In this document: positions 16,504 through 25,131 of the stretch, piece by piece | Layout of the letters: the number at the start of each line of letters is the position of its first letter | Numbering within the stretch: the stretch's first letter is position 1 | Assembly (NCBI GenBank): GCA_030621215.1 | Contig: JAUXIC010000003.1 | Span: 1 to 55,251 of the forward strand | Direction of reading: 5' to 3' | Origin: Caldisericota bacterium | Lineage (GTDB): Bacteria; Caldisericota; Caldisericia; Caldisericales; Caldisericaceae | DNA: 55,251 bases | Translations under genes and position numbers: made by a program | The notes under the pieces: model-generated | Databases searched by the model: none | What the model saw: only the letters and a program-made list of their open reading frames with translations | Told to the model about the DNA's origin: nothing

Positions 16504-17874
16504 TTACTTAAGTAGTTCCTTTGAAATTTTATTGTGTTTATCGATAAATTTTTTCTCGTCTATTTTTGTAAAATGCCCTTCTTCTATTATCACCTGTCCA
16601 TTAATCATTGAGAAATCCACAGATTTTGCATCGCAAAGCACAAGGGACGCAACGGGATCAGTAAGTCCTCCCGCAAATTCAAGCCGATCCATCTTAAAGC
16701 CAATGATGTCTGCTGCCTTGCCCTTTTCAATAGAACCAATTTCTTTCCCCATCCTTAAAACTTTTGCCCCTCCGGCTGTAGCAAAAGATAAAGCTTCGCG
16801 TGGAGTCAAGGCATCTGCACCATACTTTACGCGTTGAAGAAGTAGCGCATTTCTGATTTCGAGCAAAAAGTTTCCTGTATCATTTGAAGAGCTTCCATCA
16901 ACTCCTAACCCGATTTTCATTGCCGTATTCTTCATTTTAGCGACAGGCGCAATACCAGAGCCCAGTCTCATATTTGAAGTAGCGCAGTGGGCCATACCCA
17001 CATTGTGAGCGGAAAGTTTTTCTATATCCTGTTCGCTCACATACACAAGATGAGCAAACCATACATTTGAATCCAGCCATCCTACTTTTTTCATATAATC
17101 AACAGGTCTCAATCCGAACTTAGAGAGACAAAACTCATCTTCATCCTTTGTTTCTGCAAGATGAGTATGTAGCAAAAGATTATACTTCTGCGCAAGAGCA
17201 ACACTTTCACGCATCAATTCTTCAGTAACAGAAAATGGTGAGCAGGGCGCAAGAGCAACCCGGCACATAGAAAAACGGGAGGGATCATGATATTTTTCAA
17301 TAACCCGCTCTGAATCACTTAAAATTTCATCTTCGGTTTGTACTACAGAATCCGGAGGTAATCCCCCATCCTTTTTAGAGAGAGACATACTGCCTCTTGT
17401 CCCGTAGAAACGCACCCCCGTGATATCAGCCCCTTCCACCTGCGCATCAAATAGATAGGGATGCCCTTTTGGGAAAAGGTATAAATGGTCAGTCGTGGTC
17501 GTAACACCACTTTTTATCATTTCAAGGATAGCTGTAACTGTAGATATCATCACGGCTTCCTCGTCAATGTTCTTCCATTTTTCATAAAGAAAAATCAACC
17601 AATCAAATAATTTTGTATTCTGTACCTCGGGAACTGCCCTGAAAAGTGATTGGTAAAAATGATGGTGGGTATTAACAAATCCAGGTAAAACAACCATTCC
17701 TTTCCCGGAAATTTCTCTATCAATCTCAAAATCAGGACAAACTTCACTCCCTACTTCTTTTATTACATTATCTTCGATATAAATCCATCCATTGTTAATT
17801 TCTGTTAGGTTCTTGTTAAATGTAGCAATAATATCGATATCTCTAATTAGTGTTCTCATTGCATTTTTCTTCAT
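16504..17874 (-). CDS. Amidohydrolase, 8-oxoguanine/guanine-type deaminase (SsnA/AtzB group)
   Basis: A 456-residue metal-dependent hydrolase of the COG0402 family. NTHHHFYQ (about residue 70) and LLHTHLAET, FAHLVYVS and GVDGSSSND supply the His and Asp metal ligands. RAVPEVQNTKLFDWL after the first motif is typical of 8-oxoguanine deaminase and relatives. The product would remove the exocyclic amino group of 8-oxoguanine or guanine, giving urate or xanthine. It is the last gene of the molybdenum hydroxylase operon and overlaps the large subunit gene by 32 bases; M6 (17859) is an alternative start. E. coli ssnA occupies an equivalent place near xdhD. Confidence 0.82.
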   Translation of the reverse strand: MKKNAMRTLIRDIDIIATFNKNLTEINNGWIYIEDNVIKEVGSEVCPDFEIDREISGKGMVVLPGFVNTHHHFYQSLFRAVPEVQNTKLFDWLIFLYEKWKNIDEEAVMISTVTAILEMIKSGVTTTTDHLYLFPKGHPYLFDAQVEGADITGVRFYGTRGSMSLSKKDGGLPPDSVVQTEDEILSDSERVIEKYHDPSRFSMCRVALAPCSPFSVTEELMRESVALAQKYNLLLHTHLAETKDEDEFCLSKFGLRPVDYMKKVGWLDSNVWFAHLVYVSEQDIEKLSAHNVGMAHCATSNMRLGSGIAPVAKMKNTAMKIGLGVDGSSSNDTGNFLLEIRNALLLQRVKYGADALTPREALSFATAGGAKVLRMGKEIGSIEKGKAADIIGFKMDRLEFAGGLTDPVASLVLCDAKSVDFSMINGQVIIEEGHFTKIDEKKFIDKHNKISKELLK

Positions 17875-20149
17875 TCTTTTGTAAGAGAGTGTAAACCAAC
17901 TCGCTTGTTGCGGGCAATTTGAAAATTCTTACACCAACTGCATTATAGATAGCATTTGTAATAGCAGGAGCAGTGGCACACATAACGGTTTCCGCAACTC
18001 CTTTCGAGCGGTATGGTCCTGTTTCTTCAGGGTTAACAACTGTTACCGTTTCAATTTCAAAAGGTACATCCTCTACTGACGGAATAATGTATGTCGAAAA
18101 ATTTGTTGTTTTGAATACCCCTTTCTCAATAACAGTGTTTTCAAAAAGCCCATACCCCATACCCATAACAAAACCACCCTCAGTCTGTGCCTCAAGTCCC
18201 TGTCTGTTTACTATATCTCCTGCATCAATTACCTCGGCGCCCTTCAATACTTTTGTTTGGCCAGTAAGTGTGTTTACTTCGACAAGTGCAAGATGGACAG
18301 AAAATGCAAAGATATGGTGAGGAAGCCCAAAAGCATTTTCAACTTTCATATCCGCAAGTGGCATAAGAAAATGACCCTCAGTCTCGGGAAGATGATGCAA
18401 CTCTTTCATAAATTGTGCTGCAATCTCTTCGTACGAAACCCTTTTTTCTGGCCGGTTTTTCATGCATATATAACCATTTTCAGCATCAAGATCCTTAACA
18501 GAAGTTTCTAACATTTCAGCTGCTTTCTCTTTTAAAATCGTCATCATATTTTCTGCCGCAATGATAGTTGCCTTTCCACCTAAATACAGCCCCCTTGATG
18601 CACTTGTAGGGCCAGAATCTGCAGTCAAAGTAGTATCTCCCAGCAAAACTCTTATTTTGTCTATTGGGCATTTCATCATTTCTGCTGCAATTTGTGCATA
18701 TGAAGTGCCAATTCCCTGGCCATAATCCACCATGCCTACACCAACCTCAAAACCGCCATTTTCACAAAACTTTAAAATAGCACCACCGTAATCAGGAAGT
18801 CCAACTCCGAGACCAGTACCCTGATATGTGAGAGCAAAACCAAAACCCCTTTTAATCCATGGCTTTTTAGTATTTTTTACAAGATATTTTTCTCTTTCCT
18901 TCCACAGTTTCGTTTTGCTTATACCTTCCAACACAGCTACAGTGCCTACGCTTGTTGTGAGCTTATTCCCTACGGGAGCTATATCTCCCTTTCGCAAAGC
19001 ATTTTTCCTGCGCAATTCAATGGGGGCAATCCCTAATTTTTCAGCTATGATGTCCATCTGTGTTTCAACTGCAAACGCTGTTTGCGGAACTCCAAACCCC
19101 CGAAACGCACCAGAGACACCATTGTTCGTATAAATACAATAACCTTCTATGTCTACATTAGATAATTTATAAGGACCACAAGCATGCTCTATGGCAAGAT
19201 TTACCACAGGGCCGCCAAGCGATGCATACGCCCCGGTATCCGCATATATTGTCACTTTATTTACTATTAATGTTCCGTCGTTTTTAACGCCTGTTTTATA
19301 CTTCATAATCATTGGATGTCTTTTCCAGTAAGAAATAATGGATTCCTCGCGTGTCATCACCATTTTAACCGGCCTCTTTGTCCTTAACGCAAGTAACCCT
19401 AAGACTGGCTGGATAGTAAGCTCATCTTTCCCGCCAAATGCACCGCCAACAGGATAAGAAACAACACGAATCTTATGAGGGTTCAGTGCAAGACAGCGAG
19501 AGAGTTGCATTTGATCCCGGTGAGGATACTGTGATCCTGCATAGATAGTCAAAATATTATCTTCTTCAATCCTGGCAACCCCGGTTTCCATCTCTAAAAA
19601 TGCATGCTCTTGCCTTTCTGTACAGTAAGTATGTTCTACTATGAGATCTGCTTCCTTAAAGGCTTTTTCAACATCACCACGAACAACCTTCGTATGAAGA
19701 TGAATATTTCCACCATCATGCACTTTTGGCGAATCAGATTGTGTTGCTTCAATCAGATCATCCACAACAGGCAGCGGTTCATACTCAACATCTATGAGAG
19801 CAAGAGCTTTTTCAGCCAATTCTCCTGTCTCTGCAGCAACAGCGGCAACAGCATCTCCAACATACCGGACTTTGTCCTTACATAAAACAGGCTGATCCGG
19901 CGTAACGATGCCAAAACCATTTAAGCCGGGAACATCTTCATGCGTGACAACAGCAATAACACCGGGAAGAGCTTTTGCCTGCGATGTATCAATCTTTTTT
20001 ATCAACGCGTGCGGATATTTTGCTCGTAATATTTTGCCGAAGAGCATTCCGGGAAAATTAAGGTCGGACATGTATTTAATTTCTCCGGAAGCCTTATCTG
20101 CAGCATCTATTCTTGGTACACTTTTTCCTATATATTTAAAATCTTCCAT
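17843..20149 (-). CDS. Xanthine dehydrogenase-family molybdopterin-binding subunit
   Basis: About 768 residues, the catalytic subunit of a molybdenum hydroxylase. GGAFGGKDE near residue 235 and the AFRGFG motif contact the cofactor as in xanthine dehydrogenases, not the AYRCSFR of CO dehydrogenase; the proposed catalytic Glu is in SKGVAETVM near the C-terminus. It hydroxylates a heterocycle, most likely hypoxanthine, xanthine or a related base. The start is put at 20149, two bases after the stop of the FAD subunit with GAGAAAGGTG upstream, instead of the ATG at 20170 inside that gene. Confidence 0.9.
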   Translation of the reverse strand: MEDFKYIGKSVPRIDAADKASGEIKYMSDLNFPGMLFGKILRAKYPHALIKKIDTSQAKALPGVIAVVTHEDVPGLNGFGIVTPDQPVLCKDKVRYVGDAVAAVAAETGELAEKALALIDVEYEPLPVVDDLIEATQSDSPKVHDGGNIHLHTKVVRGDVEKAFKEADLIVEHTYCTERQEHAFLEMETGVARIEEDNILTIYAGSQYPHRDQMQLSRCLALNPHKIRVVSYPVGGAFGGKDELTIQPVLGLLALRTKRPVKMVMTREESIISYWKRHPMIMKYKTGVKNDGTLIVNKVTIYADTGAYASLGGPVVNLAIEHACGPYKLSNVDIEGYCIYTNNGVSGAFRGFGVPQTAFAVETQMDIIAEKLGIAPIELRRKNALRKGDIAPVGNKLTTSVGTVAVLEGISKTKLWKEREKYLVKNTKKPWIKRGFGFALTYQGTGLGVGLPDYGGAILKFCENGGFEVGVGMVDYGQGIGTSYAQIAAEMMKCPIDKIRVLLGDTTLTADSGPTSASRGLYLGGKATIIAAENMMTILKEKAAEMLETSVKDLDAENGYICMKNRPEKRVSYEEIAAQFMKELHHLPETEGHFLMPLADMKVENAFGLPHHIFAFSVHLALVEVNTLTGQTKVLKGAEVIDAGDIVNRQGLEAQTEGGFVMGMGYGLFENTVIEKGVFKTTNFSTYIIPSVEDVPFEIETVTVVNPEETGPYRSKGVAETVMCATAPAITNAIYNAVGVRIFKLPATSELVYTLLQKNEEKCNENTN

Positions 20150-20151
20150 AC

Positions 20152-21039
20152 TCACACCTTTCTCTTCCAATCATTAGCAGACAGTTCAAGCAACCCTTCG
20201 TACAAAAGATTTATACTCATATCCTGCCGGTATTTAAGAGATGCTCTTATATCAGATATTGGAGAGACCTCCCTGAAAGCAAGTCGTGCAATGTAATGAA
20301 TCTGCTCAGGGGAATCTAAAGAACTGCTAATAATAGCTTTTTCTACTCTTCGCCCTCTTACAACTGTCGGCGCAACTGCCCCAAACGCAACAACTGCCCT
20401 ATCAAACGCATTTGTTCCTGCTTCTCTTATTCTCATTTTTACTGCAACATTCAAAACAGCTATCGCAAGCGCATCTCTTTGGCCCAATTTTTTAAAGAAA
20501 CCTGTTTCGTTTTCTTCAAGTTCAGGCATAAAAATATCAACAAGTAATTCATTTGGCTCTAAAACAGTCTTTCCCGGTCCTGTAAAAAATTCTTCAATAG
20601 AAACAACTCTCTCTCCGTTAATACTTTTAAGTTTAAGCCTTGCGGCCTGAACAAATAACGCAGAAATAGAATCGCCAGCGGGAGAAGCATTTACTATGTT
20701 TCCGCCAAGCGTTCCTCTGTTCCGTATTTGTGGAGAGCCAATAGTAGCACATGCTTCTCTTAAAATAAAAGCATATTTGCTTATAGTTTCTGACTCTAAA
20801 ATATCTGTGTGGGTAGTTAAAGGTAAAAGGTGAATTGCGCCATTTTCTCTAAAGATATCGTTTAATTCTTTAATCCTGCTAATATCTAAAATATTATTTT
20901 CTTCTACCATATCCTGTTTTAATCTTACAACAAGATCGGTACCTCCCGCAAGAATCCTTATATCCTGTTTAAACTCGTCAAGATATTGTAGTGCGCTGTC
21001 AATTGTGTCAGCTCTTAAATAGTTCAGTGCCTTCATCAT
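20152..21039 (-). CDS. Xanthine dehydrogenase-family FAD-binding subunit
   Basis: About 295 residues of the CoxM/XdhB family. ILAGGTDLVV (near residue 30) and IRNRGTLGGNIVNASPAGDS (near 100-120) are the two FAD pyrophosphate loops, and the C-terminal CO-dehydrogenase flavoprotein domain follows. It accepts electrons from the 2Fe-2S subunit. The ATG pair at 21039/21036 is preferred over the TTG-like upstream extension; it overlaps the 3' end of the XdhC-like gene by about 30 bases. Confidence 0.9.
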   Translation of the reverse strand: MMKALNYLRADTIDSALQYLDEFKQDIRILAGGTDLVVRLKQDMVEENNILDISRIKELNDIFRENGAIHLLPLTTHTDILESETISKYAFILREACATIGSPQIRNRGTLGGNIVNASPAGDSISALFVQAARLKLKSINGERVVSIEEFFTGPGKTVLEPNELLVDIFMPELEENETGFFKKLGQRDALAIAVLNVAVKMRIREAGTNAFDRAVVAFGAVAPTVVRGRRVEKAIISSSLDSPEQIHYIARLAFREVSPISDIRASLKYRQDMSINLLYEGLLELSANDWKRKV

Positions 21040-21853
21040 GTATTTTTTTCTCTGTTTTAACTTTGTCAACCGCACCCCTTCTTACGGCAATTATCTCTGC
21101 AAGGATAGCAATCGCAATCTCAAAAGGAGTATCTCCCTCTATAGCAATACCCGTAGGAGCATATATGCTGTCCAAAAAATCGCTGCTTATTCCTAACTCT
21201 TTCGCCTTTTCAAAACATTTGCTCCTCCTGTTTAAACTCCCTATCATGCCGATATACTGGTACCTTATATTTTTTTCATACAGTGCCTTTAAGATATATG
21301 GATCATCTTCTCCGCCTGATGTCACAATAACAACAACCGCACCATCATTTAGAGGTATATTTCTCGCAGTTTCATAAAAATTGCTATTCACAAATACGGA
21401 TGCCTTGGGAAACATTTCTTCACTCACAAAATCTACTCTTTTATCAGAAACTATCACATCAAAAAAATCATCCAGCATAGTTATATCATACAATTTTTTC
21501 CCAATGTGCCCCGCACCAAATACCACAAATTGCTGTTTCGGTCCCACATATTCCATATACACAGAAAGTGTTCCCCCACACACCATACCAAGGGAAGTTT
21601 CATCGCCCTCTTTCAAAGTATATGTCTTTAAAAATGGCTTTCGCGTTCTAAACAAATTCATCGCAGTGTCTACTACATCTTTTTCAACAACGCCTCCGCC
21701 AACCGTACCAAAAAATTTGCCGTTAGGTAGAATCACCATTTTAAAACCTGTTTTACCCGCAGTTGAATTTTCTGCGTTAACAACAGCTGCTAAAACAAAC
21801 TCTTTCCTATCATGGATAAGTTCCACGATTTTTTCATAAATTTCCTGCATCAA
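21008..21853 (-). CDS. XdhC/CoxI-family molybdenum cofactor insertion protein
   Basis: A 281-residue accessory protein that in characterised systems binds the molybdenum cofactor and helps sulfurate and insert it. The N-terminal part has GGGVVEKDVVDTA and LGMVCGGTLSVY, typical of XdhC; the C-terminal part is a Rossmann domain with VVFGAGHIGKKL. The RRGAV near the end is also conserved in the family. It overlaps the next gene upstream by 20 bases. Two adjacent ATGs make the start uncertain by one codon. Confidence 0.9.
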   Translation of the reverse strand: MMQEIYEKIVELIHDRKEFVLAAVVNAENSTAGKTGFKMVILPNGKFFGTVGGGVVEKDVVDTAMNLFRTRKPFLKTYTLKEGDETSLGMVCGGTLSVYMEYVGPKQQFVVFGAGHIGKKLYDITMLDDFFDVIVSDKRVDFVSEEMFPKASVFVNSNFYETARNIPLNDGAVVVIVTSGGEDDPYILKALYEKNIRYQYIGMIGSLNRRSKCFEKAKELGISSDFLDSIYAPTGIAIEGDTPFEIAIAILAEIIAVRRGAVDKVKTEKKIHDEGTELFKS

Positions 21854-22826
21854 TAAAACCCCCTTCGCTCATTTTTATAAGTGTATCACGAGAAATTATA
21901 TAATTGGAAAGTATAATTGGCATAATTTTGTGAAAACTTGTCCCCTTCTCCATAAATCCCGCGGAAGAAGGAATGCCAAGAATAACTTTTTCATCCTTGT
22001 ATGCCAAAAGAAATGTAGTTCCCGGCCATATTGGCACGCCATACATCACGATATCTGCACCCATTTTTTCAATTCCTTCAACTGTCTTGTCATCCGGGTC
22101 AACAGCCATACCGCCCATATATATTGTGATATCCGAACCTTTTTCAAAAGCATCCATTCCACTCTCACGGATCTGGGAAACATCATCAGGAAGAACTTTT
22201 TCCAAAACAATGTCCTGCCCCATCTGTTCAAGATATTGCTTTACCCGTCCACTCATTGTTTCTTCTCGTCTTCCCTCGATGAATTCGTTTCCAACAGAAA
22301 AAAGAGCTATTTTATGATTTTTCACAGACAAAAGGTTTATAATGGGATAATATTCCCCTGCAATATTCCTTATTTCATCCATTTCAGCTACCGGTATCTC
22401 AAGCGGCATTACTTTGCCTATGGCAACAGGAGCGCCTTTTTCTACGAACGAAAAACTGCGCTTTGCAGCAACACGCGGATTTTTTAATCGATTTATTTCT
22501 TCAAGCCCTTTCGTATTGATAATAAAAACGCCTCTTTCTTCAGCAAAGAGCTTGACTTTGGATTCGCTTGGAGGACCCACTCTGAGATTTTCCTTTTTCA
22601 TTAAATTCATCATCTCTGTCGCCGCATCATCTTCGTGAATAAAACCTTCTCTCTCGCCAAACACCCACACATAATGTTTCCCTATTGAAAGAAGAGGCGC
22701 AATATCATCTTTTCCTATAATATGCCCTTTCTTAAAAAGAGGGCCTTTTTTAATGCCGGGAACAACTTCTGTCACATCGGCGCCTAAAATTTTCCCTACT
22801 GCTTTTTGCGTTTCTATTTTTTCCAT
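21834..22826 (-). CDS. MoaB/MoeA-like molybdopterin-binding protein
   Basis: A 330-residue protein with a MoCF-binding (MogA/MoaB-like) domain in its C-terminal half: IALFSVGNEFIEGRREE, then DITIYMGGMAVDPDDKTVEGI, and GIPSSAGFMEKGTSFH. The N-terminal 150 residues lack the other MoeA domains and are found in such stand-alone proteins next to xanthine dehydrogenase genes. It probably prepares or modifies the cofactor used by the hydroxylase. It overlaps mocA-like and xdhC-like genes by 13 and 20 bases. Confidence 0.83.
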   Translation of the reverse strand: MEKIETQKAVGKILGADVTEVVPGIKKGPLFKKGHIIGKDDIAPLLSIGKHYVWVFGEREGFIHEDDAATEMMNLMKKENLRVGPPSESKVKLFAEERGVFIINTKGLEEINRLKNPRVAAKRSFSFVEKGAPVAIGKVMPLEIPVAEMDEIRNIAGEYYPIINLLSVKNHKIALFSVGNEFIEGRREETMSGRVKQYLEQMGQDIVLEKVLPDDVSQIRESGMDAFEKGSDITIYMGGMAVDPDDKTVEGIEKMGADIVMYGVPIWPGTTFLLAYKDEKVILGIPSSAGFMEKGTSFHKIMPIILSNYIISRDTLIKMSEGGFIDAGNL

Positions 22827-23422
22827 ATATCCTTAATCCTCTCATATTCTTTTTTTGTATCCATATCAATAAGAATCTTATTGCTTTTCATTTCTAAAAA
22901 TTTTATTATGTCGTTATGTCTGCCTAACACATCTTTTAATGTCGTCTTCTCCGCATCCATTGCCAAAATTTCGTCTTTCATCGCATAAGGGATTATAATG
23001 GGATGCCCTTTTCTTCCCTGAAAGGTTGGAATAAGCACTTTCCCTTTGATATAATGTTCTGTTAATTCATTAATAATGTCACTTGTAATAAGCACCTGAT
23101 CTCCAAGCCCTATCAAAATTCCCTCCGTTCCCTCTACCTCTGCCAGTCCTGCCTGAATGGAAGAAAACATTTCCTTTTTAAAATCTTTATTTATAATGAC
23201 CTTAAGTTTGCTGCTGCTAATTTTTCTATCATCAATAATTTCTTTAATATCATCCGCCCTATGCCCGAGAACCAGCACAATCTCAGAAAGGGATGACGCA
23301 AGATACTCACTTAAAACTGTTTCTACCACGGTTTTCCCGCCTATTGGGAGTAAGGGCTTTAATTTTCCCATCCGCTTTGACTCCCCTGCAAAAAGTAAAA
23401 TACCTTTAATTTTATTTGCCAA
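22814..23422 (-). CDS. mocA: MocA-like molybdenum cofactor nucleotidyltransferase
   Basis: A 202-residue NTP transferase. LLFAGESKRMGKLKPLLPIGGKTVVE is the nucleotide-binding start of MobA/MocA enzymes, ILIGLGDQVLIT carries the metal-binding Asp, and GRKGHPIIIP is the typical later strand. MocA makes the cytosine dinucleotide form of the molybdenum cofactor used by xanthine-dehydrogenase-type enzymes. The gene sits between the 2Fe-2S subunit and the MoaB-like gene, overlapping both. Confidence 0.85.
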   Translation of the reverse strand: MANKIKGILLFAGESKRMGKLKPLLPIGGKTVVETVLSEYLASSLSEIVLVLGHRADDIKEIIDDRKISSSKLKVIINKDFKKEMFSSIQAGLAEVEGTEGILIGLGDQVLITSDIINELTEHYIKGKVLIPTFQGRKGHPIIIPYAMKDEILAMDAEKTTLKDVLGRHNDIIKFLEMKSNKILIDMDTKKEYERIKDIWKK

Positions 23423-23888
23423 TATCTTTACCCGCCTTTTCTACCGCCTTTATAATTTTTACATATCCCGTGCAACGGCAAAGATTTCCAGAAATCCCTT
23501 CTCTTATTTCAGCAATCGAAGGATTCGGGTTCTTGTTAAGCAGATAGAGAGATGACATTATCATACCCGGAGTACAGAAACCGCACTGCACCGCTCCTTC
23601 CTCCACAAATGCTTTTTGTATGGAAGGCAATTTTTTTTCAACTCCTGCCCCTTCAATTGTAACAATCTCTGCCCCATCTGCTTGAAGCGCAAGAATTAAA
23701 CAGGCATTCACGCTTCTACCGTTAAACAAAATTGTGCATGCACCGCATTCTCCTCTACCGCAGCCTTCTTTTGTTCCAGTAAGATACATTTTATCCCGTA
23801 TGACATCAAGAAGTACTGCATTGGCAGGAACACTCAGTTTGCACTCCTTGCCATTTAGAGTAAAACTAATATCTATTACCTGTGCCAT
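23412..23888 (-). CDS. Xanthine dehydrogenase-family [2Fe-2S] subunit
   Basis: A 158-residue CoxS/XdhC-type electron-transfer subunit with two clusters. CGRGECGAC and NACLIL (about residues 43-63) bind the plant-ferredoxin-like centre; CGFCTPGM and NLCRCTGY (about 102-140) bind the second, close to the molybdenum site. It completes the three-subunit hydroxylase with the FAD and molybdenum subunits, although cofactor genes lie between them. It begins one base after preA stops. Confidence 0.93.
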   Translation of the reverse strand: MAQVIDISFTLNGKECKLSVPANAVLLDVIRDKMYLTGTKEGCGRGECGACTILFNGRSVNACLILALQADGAEIVTIEGAGVEKKLPSIQKAFVEEGAVQCGFCTPGMIMSSLYLLNKNPNPSIAEIREGISGNLCRCTGYVKIIKAVEKAGKDIGK

Positions 23889-23889
23889 T

Positions 23890-25131
23890 TCACCTCTTTT
23901 CTACAAAATAATGCACACTGTTACTTCCATCTATTTTTTCATTCATCTTAATTGCATCCACAGGGCAAACCTGCATACACATTGCACAACCAACACATTT
24001 TTCGTCATCAAAATGAGGCAGTCTCTTTTCGCTATCCCAATCAATTGCCATATGCCCTCCATCGTAACAAGCTGAATAGCAAAGACCGCAACCAACACAT
24101 TTTTCCTCCACTAACTCAGCACGGGTTTTAGGCGAGGGAAGTTCATCCTGGGATTTGATATTTGGCAGTGCCTTTCCAACAACATCCAAAGGAGAATTAA
24201 AGCCAATATCAGACAAATAATGAGCAAAACCGCTTTTCAAATCCTCTATTGTTCTAAATCCGTAATGCATAGGCAATGTGCAGAATTGCACATTCGAAGC
24301 TCCAACAGCCATAAATTCTACAGCGTCTCTCCAGTTAAACGCACCGCCATTCCCGGAAATTGTAATGTCCACATTTTTGGCAATTTCTGCAATGGTACGC
24401 AAGGTAATAGGTTTTATGGCAGGACCCGAAAGACCTGAATATGCGCCTTTACCAAAAAGAGAAGGATATGGTTCAAATGTATCTATATCAAGACCTAATA
24501 AAGAAGGAATTGTATTACTCGCAGTAATACCGTCTGCGCCACCCCTTTTTACAGCTTTTGCCACTTCAACAATGTCTGTAACCTGCGGGGTTATCTTAAT
24601 AAGTACAGGAGTATCCTCTGCTGCCTCTTTTACCCACCGTGCCACTTTCTCCGTTGCCTCAACACTTTGAGCAAGCATTCTCCCTGACTCTTCACCCATA
24701 CTTCCCTGAGGGCAACTAAAACTACATTCTATAAGATCAACGCCAGCTTTTTTCAACCGCCACACAAGTGTCTGCCAATCTTCCTTTTTTGCGCCCATAA
24801 TAGATGCGGCAATCATTTTTTCAGGAAATACTTCCCTTAATGTCTTTACCCTCTTTTCAATTTCATCAATATGATGTTCAGAAATAAGATCAATATTACC
24901 CAAACCAATAACTTTTCTACTCATCGAACCAAATGAAGACATCATAGGGTATTTGAGCGGTACTGGATTTCCTTCGACAGACGTTGTTTTTAATATTACG
25001 CCGCCCCAGCCTGCTTTTAGTCCATTATATGCAATATCGAACTCATCCGTAGAAGGTGCTGCAGAAAGAATAAAGGGATTCTCCAGGCAAATGCCTAAAA
25101 ATTTCATAGAAAGATCTATTTTTTTATACAT
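23890..25131 (-). CDS. preA: PreA-like dihydropyrimidine dehydrogenase subunit with two 4Fe-4S sites
   Basis: A 413-residue protein. Residues 1-310 are a dihydroorotate-dehydrogenase-like FMN barrel (NPFILSAAPST, ECSFSCPQGSMGEE, ASNTIPSL, ISGNGGAF); residues 335-400 hold two CxxCxxCxxxC motifs (CVGCGLCYSAC and CVGCAMCMQVC). With PreT it should interconvert uracil or thymine and dihydropyrimidines using NAD(H). The loop that holds the catalytic Cys in mammalian enzyme reads SGRMLAQSV here, without Cys, so the true substrate is open. GGAGGG precedes the ATG. The stop codon is one base from the hydroxylase iron-sulfur gene. Confidence 0.85.
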   Translation of the reverse strand: MYKKIDLSMKFLGICLENPFILSAAPSTDEFDIAYNGLKAGWGGVILKTTSVEGNPVPLKYPMMSSFGSMSRKVIGLGNIDLISEHHIDEIEKRVKTLREVFPEKMIAASIMGAKKEDWQTLVWRLKKAGVDLIECSFSCPQGSMGEESGRMLAQSVEATEKVARWVKEAAEDTPVLIKITPQVTDIVEVAKAVKRGGADGITASNTIPSLLGLDIDTFEPYPSLFGKGAYSGLSGPAIKPITLRTIAEIAKNVDITISGNGGAFNWRDAVEFMAVGASNVQFCTLPMHYGFRTIEDLKSGFAHYLSDIGFNSPLDVVGKALPNIKSQDELPSPKTRAELVEEKCVGCGLCYSACYDGGHMAIDWDSEKRLPHFDDEKCVGCAMCMQVCPVDAIKMNEKIDGSNSVHYFVEKR

